Below are positions 10,304-22,058 of a DNA stretch of 64,000 nt, piece after piece (within the stretch, counting starts at the first letter, position 1; the number at the start of each line of letters is the position of its first letter). The position numbers were made by a program, and so were the translations under genes. The notes beneath the pieces were generated by a model. That model had not been told where the DNA came from, did not search any database, and saw only the letters and a program-made list of their open reading frames with translations. Source of the stretch: Taeniopygia guttata (Eukaryota; Chordata; Aves; Passeriformes; Estrildidae); contig NC_133024.1 in the NCBI RefSeq assembly GCF_048771995.1, positions 27,296,001 through 27,360,000 on the forward strand, in the 5' to 3' direction.

Positions 10304-10939
10304 GCGCTGAGAACGCTCACCCAGAGAAAACCCCCTCTCCCCGAGCCCGGGGATGGGATTTCGGTTTTGCCTTTGCACCAAGATCTGACTGAGCAAAACG
10401 CGGCCGCGCTGCGCCGCCGGCACCCGGAGCCCGGGGCTCCTCTCAGCCGCAGCGGCTCCGAGGCCAGGGTCCCCTCTCCCCGCGGCGAGCCGCGTAAGCC
10501 TCGAGTCTACCAGAGGCCTGGCCTTAATCTGGATTCAGATCCGACTCCGACCCCCGGCTGCCAGAGATGAATGCGCCCCTTTGCCTGGTCTTTATTCCAG
10601 ACTCTTACTCGCAGGGGTAGCTCCCATTAAATCCAGGAAACTGCTCCCTGGAATAAAGTGGCAGGAGCAAGGGTCGCAGGGCCAGGCCTCGGGGTTTATA
10701 AAGAAATCATTCACTTCTGCTTTCCAGTTGTCGCAGAGCGAGCCTGAAAAATATTTGTTTATATATGGAAATATTTGGGGAAAAAAAAGAAATAAGGGGA
10801 GCCGGCTGCTGGGCGGGAGTGCTGTCCAGATGTGCTGTTTGCAGGGGCTGGGCCAGTTTCAAACCCTTCTCCACAGCAAGAAAAACCTTTCCGAAGGTCT
10901 CTCATCCAGATCTAGCCCGTGGATTTATTGTTATTTATC

Positions 10940-10959
10940 TTTTTTTTTTTTTTTTTTTT
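10940..10959 (+). repeat. Poly-T tract (T20)
   Basis: Twenty T in a row at the end of an AT-rich patch in the upstream domain. Confidence 0.95.
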
Positions 10960-11159
10960 AAGTTAGTGATTGAAAACAATGTTAAAACCAGGCTGTCTGA
11001 TAACGTGAGCGAGCGATTTACTGGGCTTTAACACAGCGCCGATTCACTTTTAACGGATCGGAGGATTCCGAGGCTGGCTCTCTAGAAAGAGGCAAGTTTA
11101 AAGCAAGCACAAGCCGCTGCTTGGAAACACGAGCGAGGTGATGTTCCCGTGCTGCGCGG

Positions 11160-11560
11160 GGTCAGTTATTGTGACTGGGAAAAAAAAAATACGCCTGCAA
11201 TTTATTTTTATGGTCTGTACAAACGGTATTGTTGCGTATATTAACTAATTCATAATTATACCCCTATTATGCTGTCGATTCGTTCCCCCTCCCCTTCCCC
11301 CGGTTTTCTCAGGCTTTGAGAATTGAACCACCGCAAAATATTTACTGTCTCAAGTGTTTTTAAATGGGCTTTGTTTGTGTTTTACAGAATAAAAATCTCT
11401 ATTAGTGTTTAAACAAACACCATGCCAGTCTCTTAAGCCTTCCAGATGTTTGCAATAAAATGTCAGGTTTTGCCTTTGGGACTCGAAATAAAATTTAACT
11501 ACCTTCACCCTGTAATTATTCTCTTAGCTCTCCCTTCCTAAATTTATCTGCTTTCTATCA
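11160..11560. promoter_or_regulatory. AT-rich enhancer-like block
   Basis: An AT-rich island inside CpG-rich surroundings that is dense in homeodomain-like words (TTAACTAATTCATAATTATA near 11239, TAATTATT near 11513) and has a TGTTTAAACA palindrome inside GTGTTT-AAAC-AAACAC near 11405-11420, which fits forkhead factors. It contains no repeats. This is the pattern of a conserved developmental enhancer, but conservation cannot be tested here. Confidence 0.3.
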
Positions 11561-12398
11561 GGACAGGAAAAAAAAATCCGATTATACACTTGGACTATAA
11601 AAAACAGCCACTACTTTCCCTCCATTTTACCAAGACTTCTCCCCTGTTTGTTTCGGCGCGTATATTATTTTAGTCTCTCCTGTTTTCGGGGCGGCAGAAG
11701 GAGACCAAGCAGAGCAGAAACGCATCGGCACGCTTCCTGGGCTTAAGGCAACAAAATGCCCCTTGTCCCCGGGCCTCTCCCCGTATTCATCCCCATTGCG
11801 GCCCCAGTGTTCCCGGTGGGGAGGAGAATCGGGAACTTAACATTGTCCCTGAACTTCCACTAGCTCCGGGCGTCACTTTTCTCCAAGCACCAGTGAGACC
11901 TGACTGCATTTCGGAGCCTCCCCGCGGAGCTGTTTGGAAATAGGCAATTATGATGAATAATTCACACAAAGCAGGTTCCCCTCGCAAACAAAGACCAAAG
12001 TCGCGGCTAGAGACCCTTCTGCCTTCTCAGCTACTGACTTGGAACGACACAGGCAGGATTAAAAGCCATGCATTTTGTATTTACCGCGCCAAAACTTCAG
12101 AACAACCCGGAACGATAAGCGGGGGGCTAGATGATCTCTCTCTTCATTTGCAGCCTACAGACCCGCTTTGCCGGAGTTTCTGCAGCTTTCAGCTCTCGCT
12201 GCTGGCGTGAACCCCGCAGATGCACACGGGCGGGCTGCTGTGCTCCACGCTCCTGTGCGCTGCAGCCGCCGGGCACAGCCTGGGGGCGCGCCCGCCCGGG
12301 ACACTCGGCTTCACACCCACGGGCGCCGGACCCAATCCCGGCTGCTCCTGCCGCCCGCTTTTTCTATAAGATATCTCTTCTTCCTCCCTCTTTTGCAG

Positions 12399-12436
12399 AT
12401 TTTCTCCCTGCCTTGTGCTGAGGTCTCTGCTGACAG
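12399..12436 (+). other. Possible non-coding mini-exon, divergent to TBX15
   Basis: On plus, a long pyrimidine tract ends in TTTTGCAG at 12391-12398, and 38 bases later there is a donor, GACAG|GTGAAT. The pair could define a small exon of an antisense or divergent non-coding RNA. Both signals could occur by chance in pyrimidine-rich DNA. Confidence 0.2.
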
Positions 12437-12747
12437 GTGAATCCTCGTGGCTGCAGCTCTCGGACGGCGAGAGGCAGGAGGCAGCTCCAAGGAGGGCAGA
12501 GGCTGGCAAGACCACCAAAAAGCAGGGCTGACCATCACACCCCCTCCCCCCCAAAAAAAACGTGCACCGCTTGGCTCCATGAGGAACAAAGGTGTTCAAT
12601 CAGCCATGCCAACGGCCACATTACCTTCCTGACAACCTTATTTGCGCACACACACTCACACCCCCGAGAAAAGGTAGCAAAGCCAGCCGAAGTCGCTCCC
12701 ACAGGGCGGTGGTGCGGAGGAGAAGGTGCAGCTGGGCTCCTGGGCTC

Positions 12748-12758
12748 CGCTGCCCCCT
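12748..12758 (+). promoter_or_regulatory. Third copy of CGCTGCCCCCT
   Basis: Exact copy of the 11-mer seen at 10273, 10293 and 24600, in a CpG-rich block, followed by GCGCGC. Confidence 0.3.
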
Positions 12759-15700
12759 GCGCGCTCCCCCGGCCTCATCCACACTGGGTCGCTGAGGTTC
12801 CCTCGGGGCCTCCTCCTCCCTGCCCCGACCCTGTTTGCAGGTGGACTCTGGAGTGGTGTTAGCCAGCCAGACGGGACCGAGAGAGATTTCAAAGCGGTTC
12901 ATAGGTCTGGGTTGGGTTTGTTTGTTTGTTTGTTGGCAGGTTTTGGGCTTTCCCCCCCAATATAAAAACCACTCTTAAGGAATTTCGGAGTTCTAGAGGG
13001 TTAGGAGACCTCGGGAAGAGCGGGGAAAAGCCAGCAGCGAGGCTGTATCTAGACAAACTCCAGGACAAGAACTTTAACCAGATCCACCGTCAGAGTCAGG
13101 GCACAAAGCTGGTCTCGAGAAGGTCGCTGGCCAAGCATCTCCCGGAGGTCAGGAGGCTCAGCTCTGCCACGGCTCAGCATTCCTATGGCTCCGACCCCAG
13201 ATCGGGATGTGTACGCCTCCCTCATCACCCCACGAGGAGCACCGGGAAAGCCGGGCCAGGATCAGGCGTGGGGCAGCCCACACGCGAGCCTCGGCAGGGA
13301 GATTTTAGTGTGAAAGGTGACTGTTCTCTGCAGGGAGCCTGACTACTTTTCCATCGGAAAAGTAAAGAAATCAGTTTAAAGCGGGTAGCAAACAACTTTT
13401 ACACAGAGGCGCGTTGAAGAGCTGCTTCTTCACAGATAATTGCTGCTGTTATAATCTGGGATCGTTCGAGGGAATTGACGTATGAGGATTTGTTTCCTTT
13501 TTGGTTGGATTATTTTTCCAGCTCAAACGCAACCCTCGGCTCCCAAACCCACAGGACTGAGTGCGATCAGTGGAGAGATCTGGAGACACGGGGCCTATGG
13601 TACTTTGCAGCCGTCCCAGCCTGAGCTGCCGCCGAGGAGGAGAGGGAGAAGCCAAGCGTGCTTTAACCTCCCTCGGGTCCGGGCAGGACCCAGCCACTCT
13701 GCCCATTGTCCCACTCTTGTCCCCAAGCCTCATACAAGCCGAAAAAATGGCGTTCCCCAGAAAACGCTGTGGGTCTTGCACACAATAGTTCTCATATGGG
13801 GCACTGCAGGCGGACAACCGGCTCCTTGTTACCGAGACGGGATCCAAAGCTCGTTTTTCCAGGGAGAAAAGCAGGAATGCACACAGCATTTCAATGTGTG
13901 TTCGGTCAAAAAAATAAATATAAGGGATTTTTTTTTTTCCCTTCAAGGCATGGCTCTTTGAACCAAGAGACGTCTCTGCGCTCCCCTACATCATACATGA
14001 TGTGTTATACTGTAAACAACCCCGTTTAGGGCCGAACAGAAAACGAAGCAGATTCTAATGGGACCTTTCAAAAGATCTGTGGCCGTCGATGTAATCCTCC
14101 CACTATGGAAAACAGTGCTATCAACTCTAGGCACCACTACAGAAGCAGGAGAGAGGTTCCCGGCCTCCTCACGAGATACGTTCGTGGCACAACCCGGGAA
14201 TGTCAAACACGACTTATTTTGACCCACGTGAAACACAACTGCTGTGTAAGGCAGGCAGGCCAAACGTGGCTCCAAGCCCCTTGAAAGAGGTCATGAGCCA
14301 CCAGACCCGTGCTCTCTTTTTGCATCTCAAAGCTCTCCCGCTCTTGCTCCGCGCCCGGAATTAATCCAGATTTATTATTAAGCAAGATAGCTACTAATAC
14401 TGTTTTTATTAGTTTCTAGTAACCACAAAGCTGCCGAGGACTGGGGTCTCTCAGGACGAAATTTTGGGCTGGCGGGAGGAACTTCTCCTGGTATCTGTGG
14501 TCCCTTTTTTTGCCGTGTGAACTGCACACTTCGCAGGGATTTCTCCTGCCTGGAAGACAGAAACCTTGGAATCGAACGGAGGGTGATGAGCGATTACAGC
14601 TTGGGATACCCCCTGATCCAGCTGAACCTTTATCCCTCCCTCAGCGCAGCTTTCTCGGCTCCCCACAACCCATCCCGCTAATTCCCCGCAAAGCCGCAGA
14701 AACCTATAGATATCCGCCCCGCTCCCGTCTCGATGCCGGCCGCATTCCTGTCGGGGTCACGTTCTATCATGATTCTATAAGAGAAATTATCTTCTCTCCT
14801 TTCTCCATCCCCTGGGGAGACACGACCAGGCAGCAGCGAGCCCGGCAGCGTGTGCGGTGCTTCCCCCGCCGCAAGGCCTCTCTCCCTGCCCCGTGCTCGG
14901 CCCCGGCGCGCCCCTGTCGCGGCGGGCACGGAGTCGCCCCGGGTCAAGGAGCGGCGTGTGGCATCCTCGGAGGAGGAGCCCGAGGGCCGCAACGCCGCCT
15001 TTCAGGCTCCCGCAGAACAATATTTTGAGGCGGGCGGTGGGCAGCAGCCAGCTGCTGTCCGCAGGGGCCGAACCGCAGGGACATCTCCGCAGCAGGGCAG
15101 AGCGGAGCCCCCCGGCCAGCCGCACCTGGGACGGGCAGTCCCGGCAGCACTTCCCGAGTCTGCCCGGCGTGGGCGCAGCAACCGGGAGATTCTGTGTGAA
15201 AATAGCACGGGAAGCTCAGTCGCTTAGGGAAAAACAGTGCCGGCAGCAGGCGCTGGGTCTCGCCTGGCACGGCCGGCCAGCGGGTGATGTGGGAGCGCCA
15301 AATTCAGAGGGGACAGCAGCTCGCCCACGGGGGAAGGCCACGAAGCTAATTGAGAGCGGGGTCTGACAGTTCAGCACAGGTCGAGGCTTCATCTCCTCTG
15401 GAATGAGCAGTCAGCGAGGGAGAGACTCGCTGCAGCGCTGAGGGGTGTTCAGCCGCCTGCATCCAGCCATTCTCTCGTGCGTGGGTGGCAGGAGCTAAAT
15501 AGGTACTCCTGGCTTTGGGCTGCAGTCGGGCGGGGCCAGCATGACGAGAGCGGCCGCACAGCAACCAGACAAAGCCAGCCTGTGCCACACTGCAGCCGCG
15601 CTCGGGGAATAAGAGTTCTGCCTTTGGAAAACAAAAACACAATAGCAATTAAGCGCTCATCTGAGTGTGACTGCTTGTTTGGCAGAGACTGACCGGAACC

Positions 15701-16159
15701 CGGAGGCTTTCCCCTCGCCAGCACATACATTCGCCCCCGTTTTCCTTCTTCATCATCCGTGCAAGAGGCGTCCCGCCCAGAAAAGCTCAACTATCGGGAC
15801 AAAACTCAGGTTGTGTGTGTCCCCATATCGCCAGGGGAACGGGGGCGCCAGGGGAAACAAGTACGGCCTCTTCTAAAATAGCAAGGCCGAGCAATACCTC
15901 TGAGTCAAAAATGCCTCCCTAGCAATCCTAACTGGAAGTTTTCTTCTTTACAGATGTTTTGTGGCATATTGGTCTATTTGTTAAGATCCCCCTGTGCCTT
16001 AGTAATCCTGTCCTGCCGCATTTTACTCACTTTGCGTTGATGTGGTTTCTCCTCTTGCCTTTCAGGATTATAAAAATCTCTCCCTCTCCCTTCCTCTCTT
16101 TTCCCTCTATAGTCGGGTTTCAGAGAAATGTTGGTTAAACATCTGCTGCTTTCTTTCTC

Positions 16160-16250
16160 TTGTGATGGCAAATTTGGCGTCATCTGCGGACTTGCCCAAC
16201 GCAAACATTGCATTAAAAAGTATTTCAAGGCATTTTACTGTTGCTCTGCA
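16160..16250 (-). mobile_element. Possible ancient CR1 fragment
   Basis: AATTTGGCGTCATCTGCGGACTTG-like sequence (about 16169-16192) resembles the antisense of the conserved CR1 reverse-transcriptase segment that encodes the FADDTK-type catalytic box, in which the words GTCATCTGC and AACTTG are characteristic. Flanks are too diverged to set boundaries. Confidence 0.35.
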
Positions 16251-17689
16251 GTGCTTTGATGTGGTCTATAGGCACCGGTTGTTGATGTCTCCCTGCGACT
16301 CCTCAGTGTCAGCATCTCATTTCTGTCTCTTCTTTCTCCTCCCCCCGCATTTCTTCCCTTTAAAAAATAAGGGTTCTGAACAGTTGCGACAGATCCCATC
16401 ACCTCACCCTCGAGTCACTTCGGTCCCATTTCCCACGGGAGGACCACTTCTAGCGGTACGGGGCTGCCCCCTACCCTGGGGACCGCAGATTTCCCTGCCT
16501 GCAGGCTGCAGTGGGGGCGGCCGTGTGCCTGGCCGCCAGCTGGCAGCTCTCCTGTCCCCCACGGGCGCCTCGCCTCCCGCTGCCGTGCGCAGCTCTCTCC
16601 GCACCCCTCCCCGCAGCGGGGGAGGCAGCGAGCAGCCCTCACCACGCAGGGGAGCGGGGACTGCGGCAGCACCGGAGCCTCCGCTCCCGGGGCAGCCCGG
16701 GCGGTGACACGCCAGCCCACGCCAGGAGCCACCCTGCGGGACGTGTCTCAGCCGCTGCCGGGGCCCTCTCGCCAGCGGCCGGCGGCTGGAGCCGTCTCGC
16801 CCCTTGGCAGCAGCGGGATCAGAGCCAGCCTTGTGTTGCCAGTGTCTCGCGTGGGTCCAGGAGGCTGACAACGAAATCCCGCTGGCATGCGGCTGCTGCG
16901 GAGCCGCTCCCATCCGCGCTGGGGGATGAAGTCGCAGCCCCCACGCAGTGCGACAGGGGAGCCGCCAAGCAGAGTCCGGGTCGAGCTCTCTCCAGCGCGG
17001 GCACCCGAGGAGCTTTGCAAACATCCTCACTGGGCTTTCGAGAGAGCCACTTCGCACTTCGCGTGGTCTGTAGGGTCAGCAGCCTGATCCGGGTCGGTAT
17101 CTTTGGAATGGAAAAGCCAGGCAGCTGCGGCAGTGAATGCCCAAGCGAGACAATCACAAGCAGTCAACGCCGCTGATTCAACACGGGCCTGTGTTTTCAG
17201 TGGGAGAGTGATGGGGTCGGTGTCTCTCGGGTCCGCCACACAAACATACTCGCCTTACCCTTCCTCCCATTAGATTTTGCTTAGCAAAATAAACTCCTGA
17301 CCTGCGCACGGGTGGGTGTCTCCTGGGAGCCAAGCCATTAGGCAGGTGGCTGTGGCTCGGTCAGGGAGGGGGAGGCCCGAGGGAGGCAGCTGTCAGCCTG
17401 CTGCTTCTGTCCGGCCGATCCTAGCGCTGTCCCTGCCGTCACCACGGGCCCGGTGGCAGCCGTGTCCCTGGGGACAGGATGCCAGTCCAGGCTTCTCCGG
17501 GCAAGGAGGGAGCAGACGGGAGAGAGCCGCCCCGGTGGGTTCAGGTGACGGATCGGGTTGGCTTTGGTAACTCCAGCCTAGACATCGCATCCCTGCGCTG
17601 GGAGCGTTGGAAGAGACGCGAGGCAACTAATTTTTGAGAAACGCTCAAAGAGAGGTGGCCATGCACCAGTGAAAGCAGAGGGCTCTCAT

Positions 17690-17990
17690 ACGTCGGAGAG
17701 GCAGACACTGATCTCTTCTCTGTGGTGACCAGCGACAGGACCCGAGGGAACGGCCTAAAGCTGTCAGGATATGTTTAGGCTGGATATCAGGAAAGGGTTC
17801 TTCACCTAGAGGGTGGTTAAGCACTGACTGGAACGGTCTACCCAGGGAAATGCTCAAAGCACCGAGCCTGACAGAGTTCTCATGCACTTGGTGTGATTCA
17901 CGGGGCTGCCGTGCGCAGGGCCAGGAACTGGACTTCGACGATCCTTGCGTGTCCCTTCCAACTCAGTAGATTATATGGTTCTATGATCTC
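17690..17990 (+). mobile_element. CR1 LINE 3' fragment, plus orientation
   Basis: The segment follows the 3' end of avian CR1: ACCAGCGACAGGAC near 17728, then TTTAGGCTGGATATCAGG, a TTCTTCACC...GGGTGGTTAAGCACTG stretch, GGAACGG...CCCAGGGAAATG, GATCCTTGCGTGTCCCTTCC, and the tail GGTTCTATGATCT ending near 17990. The 5' part is missing, as is usual for CR1, which truncates on insertion. This is the clearest sign of an avian-type genome and the only young-looking repeat in the CpG-rich domain. Confidence 0.9.
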
Positions 17991-19861
17991 CCTCCTCCTC
18001 TGATGAAATTGGGTCAGGACCATTTGCTAAGCCGTGTCCTGGCCCTCGCACGGCTCCAGCGCGGTTTTTAATAGCTCCTGGGCTCCTTGCAACTCGACGT
18101 GTGCGCGCCTCTCTCCGCGGCATCGGAACTGATTGCCCCTGGCAAGCGCGTAAAGGGAGGGTCCCACCTCACGCTCATCGGCCCCTTGTGCACTGGCACA
18201 CTTCTCCCTTGTGAACGAGCGGGGATGTGAGATTAGCTCTGAGCAGATGTTCCAGCAACCAGGCTTGTCCGGAGAGAAAGCCCCGTCCTTCCCCGCCGCC
18301 TCATTCCCGCTCCCGGCGCTCGCTCGCTCCCGCCTCCCGGGCCTCCCCGCGCGGCCCGATGACCTCATCCCCGGCATGTTTGCCATTACGCTTTGAGCTA
18401 CCCAACCATTTAAAAAAAAAAAAATTAAAAAATATAAATTGCTGCTTTGTGAGATCAAAGTAACGATTTCTGGTGCATCTGGAAACTGGAGAAAAAAAAT
18501 TGGAGCAGCAACAGTTGCACAACTTCAAAGTGTTTTTTAACAATGATTTTTCTTCTTCCTCTCCTCCCCAATCTTTCAAGCATCAGATAAAGACAATGGG
18601 CTCCATGGCTGTTTTCCAAAGAAATAACCTGCCTAAAGTGCCGCACAAAATCTCAAATAGACAGGAAACACCTTACACGGCTTTATTCTTTCGATGAAAT
18701 AGAAAGAGTGGGAGACTCGTCTTTCTACAAGCCCAAATCCCGTCGCTTCTAAACGGCCTCTGCGGACTGTGTAATAACATGCAGGTAAACGAGTTTCAGG
18801 CGCGGGCTGCCACTAAGTCTTTATTCTTTTACAGAGGTTTCTAACAACCCAGCACATGCCCCGTATAACACAGCAGCCGAGTGTAACCCAATTACTCGCA
18901 AGGAAGGAGTAGAGGGCAGCGGCGAAGGAAGATTTCATCAGCAGACATCCTCGGGCTGACAGGGGATGTAGTGGACAGAGAGAAGCAGGTACCAGGAGCG
19001 GCAGAGAAATTATTATTCCGTTTATTAGAAGGGTATGCCTGCCCGGCACCCCAATGATCTTGGATTCCCAGAAGGCAGGCGAGGGGATGGGAAAACCACG
19101 CTCTCCTCAAGCCCCTCTCTCCGCCGCGGTCACTCCTTTGGGCTCAGTGGCCCTCAGTGCCGTCTCTTTAGTGTTTCCAAATAGAAGCACCAGGGTATTT
19201 CTCTTCCCCACCCGATGTCCCTCAAGGTCCTCGGCCCTATGCGTGGGGACGGTGCCCGCAGCAAAATGCTGAGGCCATAAAGGGCAAGGCTACAGAGGCG
19301 GAGGCTCTAATGGGTTCGACCCTGCGCTCCTGACCCGATGCCTCCCCCACACTTGTCCCTTTTGCCCCCTTAACTACTTCAGGACTGTGCCTTTGAACTT
19401 GGAGCAGAGAAGAAACCCCCTTTGGCAGGGCGGTTTCCTGCGAAAGAGAAAAAGCCGACGGCGACTCTTGCGTGACAAGAGATGTATCTGAACCCCGAGG
19501 CCAGAAACCTTCACCAAGTTTTTAAAGTTAATGGACAAGCGAAGAAAGCAAAGCGGGAGAAGGAATCACCCAGAGAGCCGCAGAAGAGAAATCGCAGCTC
19601 TTTGTCGTCTGCTAGGAAAAGCGAGAGAAGCCAGGCGTCTCCCGTCCAGCAGCAATAAAGGCCGAGCTGGGTCGGCAGAAGCCAAAAAGCAGAGCACGGC
19701 CGGGGCAGGGGCTCTGGGCCTTTGGCTGCAGGTCTGCAGGCGATCCTGCCCCTCGCGGCGCCTGCTGCACCCGCGGTGGAGCTGAGCGAGTCTCAGTTCC
19801 GAGGCCTCGCCCGCCGCCTCCCCTGCCCGAGGGACCCCGGCCAAGGCCCCGCCGACAGATG

Positions 19862-19882
19862 TGACACCTCGGGGTCACACCT
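19862..19882 (+). promoter_or_regulatory. Tandem T-box half-sites
   Basis: TGACACCT at 19862-19869 and the exact consensus TCACACCT at 19875-19882 form a direct repeat with 13-bp spacing, in a CpG-rich block about 12.5 kb upstream of the TBX15 exon. A paired arrangement is less likely by chance than a single octamer and suits a T-box-responsive element, possibly autoregulatory. Confidence 0.35.
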
Positions 19883-21579
19883 TCCCCCTCCGCCCTGACA
19901 CCGGGCATGCGGGTCGGCCTGTGCAGTGTAGGCTTTACTGACCCGTTTTTATTGTAGCTGCATCTTCTCTGGTTTTCGCATCGGGTTTTTACTCCCTCTT
20001 TTGATTTTTAAACTCACGGCTCGGGCGGACGCCGTCTAGCCGGTGTTATGCGATTAATTCTCTTTGCGGCTGCAAAGATTTGCAGGCTCCCCTTTCCCTC
20101 TTTAGGTTTCACGACTGATCCCCGGCGAATTGGTTTCCAGGTCTGCACGGAGCGGCTTAAAAGAGACGCTTCAAAGACCACGTTTTCGTTAAAAGGTCGG
20201 CATTGGAAAACAAATTTAGCAAACATTTCCCTCTCCCCGAGAGACCGTCACGGCGCACAAGTCCCAAAATCTCTCTGGAGAGAAGACACCTCGGCGGCAC
20301 CACACAAAGTGTGAAAAACTGGTGTGTCACCAGCTCTTGGGAGCTTTACAGCACCGTCTCTTATGGTTTGCGGCTGTAAACCCGTGCGGAGCTGAAATAA
20401 GAGCTTGACCTCTTCAGTCTTCCTAGAAATAATAATTGTAAAGAGCTACAGAACAAACTTTTCGGGGTCGGGATCCCGATCTCTGCAGCTGCAGTTTCCG
20501 TCCTACGCTGTTTCCCGGCTAAACGCCGAGAGGCTCGTCCTTTTGCAGAGCACCTTTTCGCCAGCGTATCGCCATATTCCAAAACATGTGTGTCTAGAAA
20601 CAGAACTAGGTTGGCGGCATTAACTCCTCTAACCCAGATCTCAGATTTAGAAATTGCTCATCTCCCGTTTACAATGGCAGATACATCACAGAATAGGGGG
20701 AAACCCCATGGGGGAAAACGATTTTAGAAATCAATTCATGTTTATTTCAGGAGAAAAGGATCCCAAACAACAAACCAATCAAAAATAAACTGGTAACCTA
20801 TTTCAAATATGCCTAGGAGATCAATGTTATCTCTTTTCACACAATCGGAGTTGACACCTCGTTTACACGCTGATGCAGCTCGAAAGCTTTTTATGGGTGT
20901 GTTCGTGCATATAAGTACAAATATATTTTCTTCGGAGAAACCCTCTGAATTCTGAGTACTGTGATTGGATTTTGGTTTGAGGGCCCTAGGTGCTCAGAAG
21001 GGTGATGAGACTTTCCTTGTCTAATTACTCAAAAAAGAACGAATTCGGGGGAGAGGGAGGGTTGAGGGCAAACTCACGCCAAACAAACTGGACAGGACTG
21101 GACACATACTTGACAATCCGACCTGGGCTGCCTCTCCCAGAAAGGTCAACCCCACAGGAAGACAGACGGACAGATAGCTGGACAGACTGTCAAGCACACG
21201 AACAGATTTTGCAAGTTAGAAAAGGAGTTTGAGTTCAGCCTGGGTGAGAGTTTGGATGAAGCACACATCGCTTTTGCAGGTATTGCTTTGATCGAAACAA
21301 AACTTCACCTACAGTTCCCTGTCGAGTTCAGAGGAAGAAGGAGAACACGGAGTAAACTGTTCTTTCTCAGATGAAGATAAAGATCACACTCCAGACAGGA
21401 CGGCCTGGCAGCTCAGACACAGCAGAAAGAGGGGTCACAACCAGGGGCTCATACTCACCCCCTCTGCTTTGCCAGCGGGTCCTGTGGACACCAGAGACAA
21501 CACTTCTAGATGCCTTCAAACACAAAGCAGGCACGGACACGGCAGCCCAGCGCTTCCACACAGACACAGAGGACGCTCC

Positions 21580-21626
21580 CACCCACACACGCGTACACAC
21601 ACATACACACACAGCGACACACGCGG
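21580..21626 (+). repeat. Imperfect (CA)n tract
   Basis: ACACAC runs broken by GCGT, AT and GCG. On the minus strand it is a GT-rich tract. Confidence 0.85.
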
Positions 21627-22007
21627 CGTGAGAGGCAGGCGAGCCCCTGGGTGCAGGTTCTGAGCTGGGAGAAGTTTCGGGAGCGGCCCGGGGCACCCAG
21701 GCAGCCCCGCTGCTTTCCAGGGGCCGCGAAACAGGGGAAGCTTGCGGGGCTTCAATTTGTGTCGGCCGCGGGGTTCCCAAAAACGCCTCCCCAGGCAGGG
21801 GAGTCGCCGGCTCCACCAGGGTTCCGAGGAGGCCGTACCTGGGGTGGCTCCGGGAAAGCTGCCAGACAATCTCCCCCCTCGTTTGCTCTCTGCCTTCACC
21901 CCTGCAGGGTACGTACTGCACACCAGACCCACGCTCACAGCACCCCCGGCTCTGCACGCATCCTCCCGTGGAAAAGGCTCTACACGTACCTTCTTTCTAT
22001 AGATTTT

Positions 22008-22058
22008 TCCCTTTATATATACATATATATAATTCCCCCCCACCCCCCCCACCCCCGT
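22008..22058 (+). repeat. (TA)n followed by C-rich tract
   Basis: TATATATACATATATATA runs straight into a C-rich stretch with only A interruptions (CCCCCCCC-ACCCC type). This low-complexity stretch could form alternative DNA structure on the G-rich minus strand. Confidence 0.85.

Noticed and set aside
9659..10423. 254-codon minus-strand open frame upstream of TBX15
   Set aside because: The product is arginine-, glycine-, proline- and serine-rich with no domain, competing long frames exist on both strands, and GC-rich DNA is poor in stop codons.
16404..17176. Overlapping 217- and 221-codon frames on opposite strands
   Set aside because: Mirror-image open frames in a CpG-rich block, with no domain and no conserved-looking segment.
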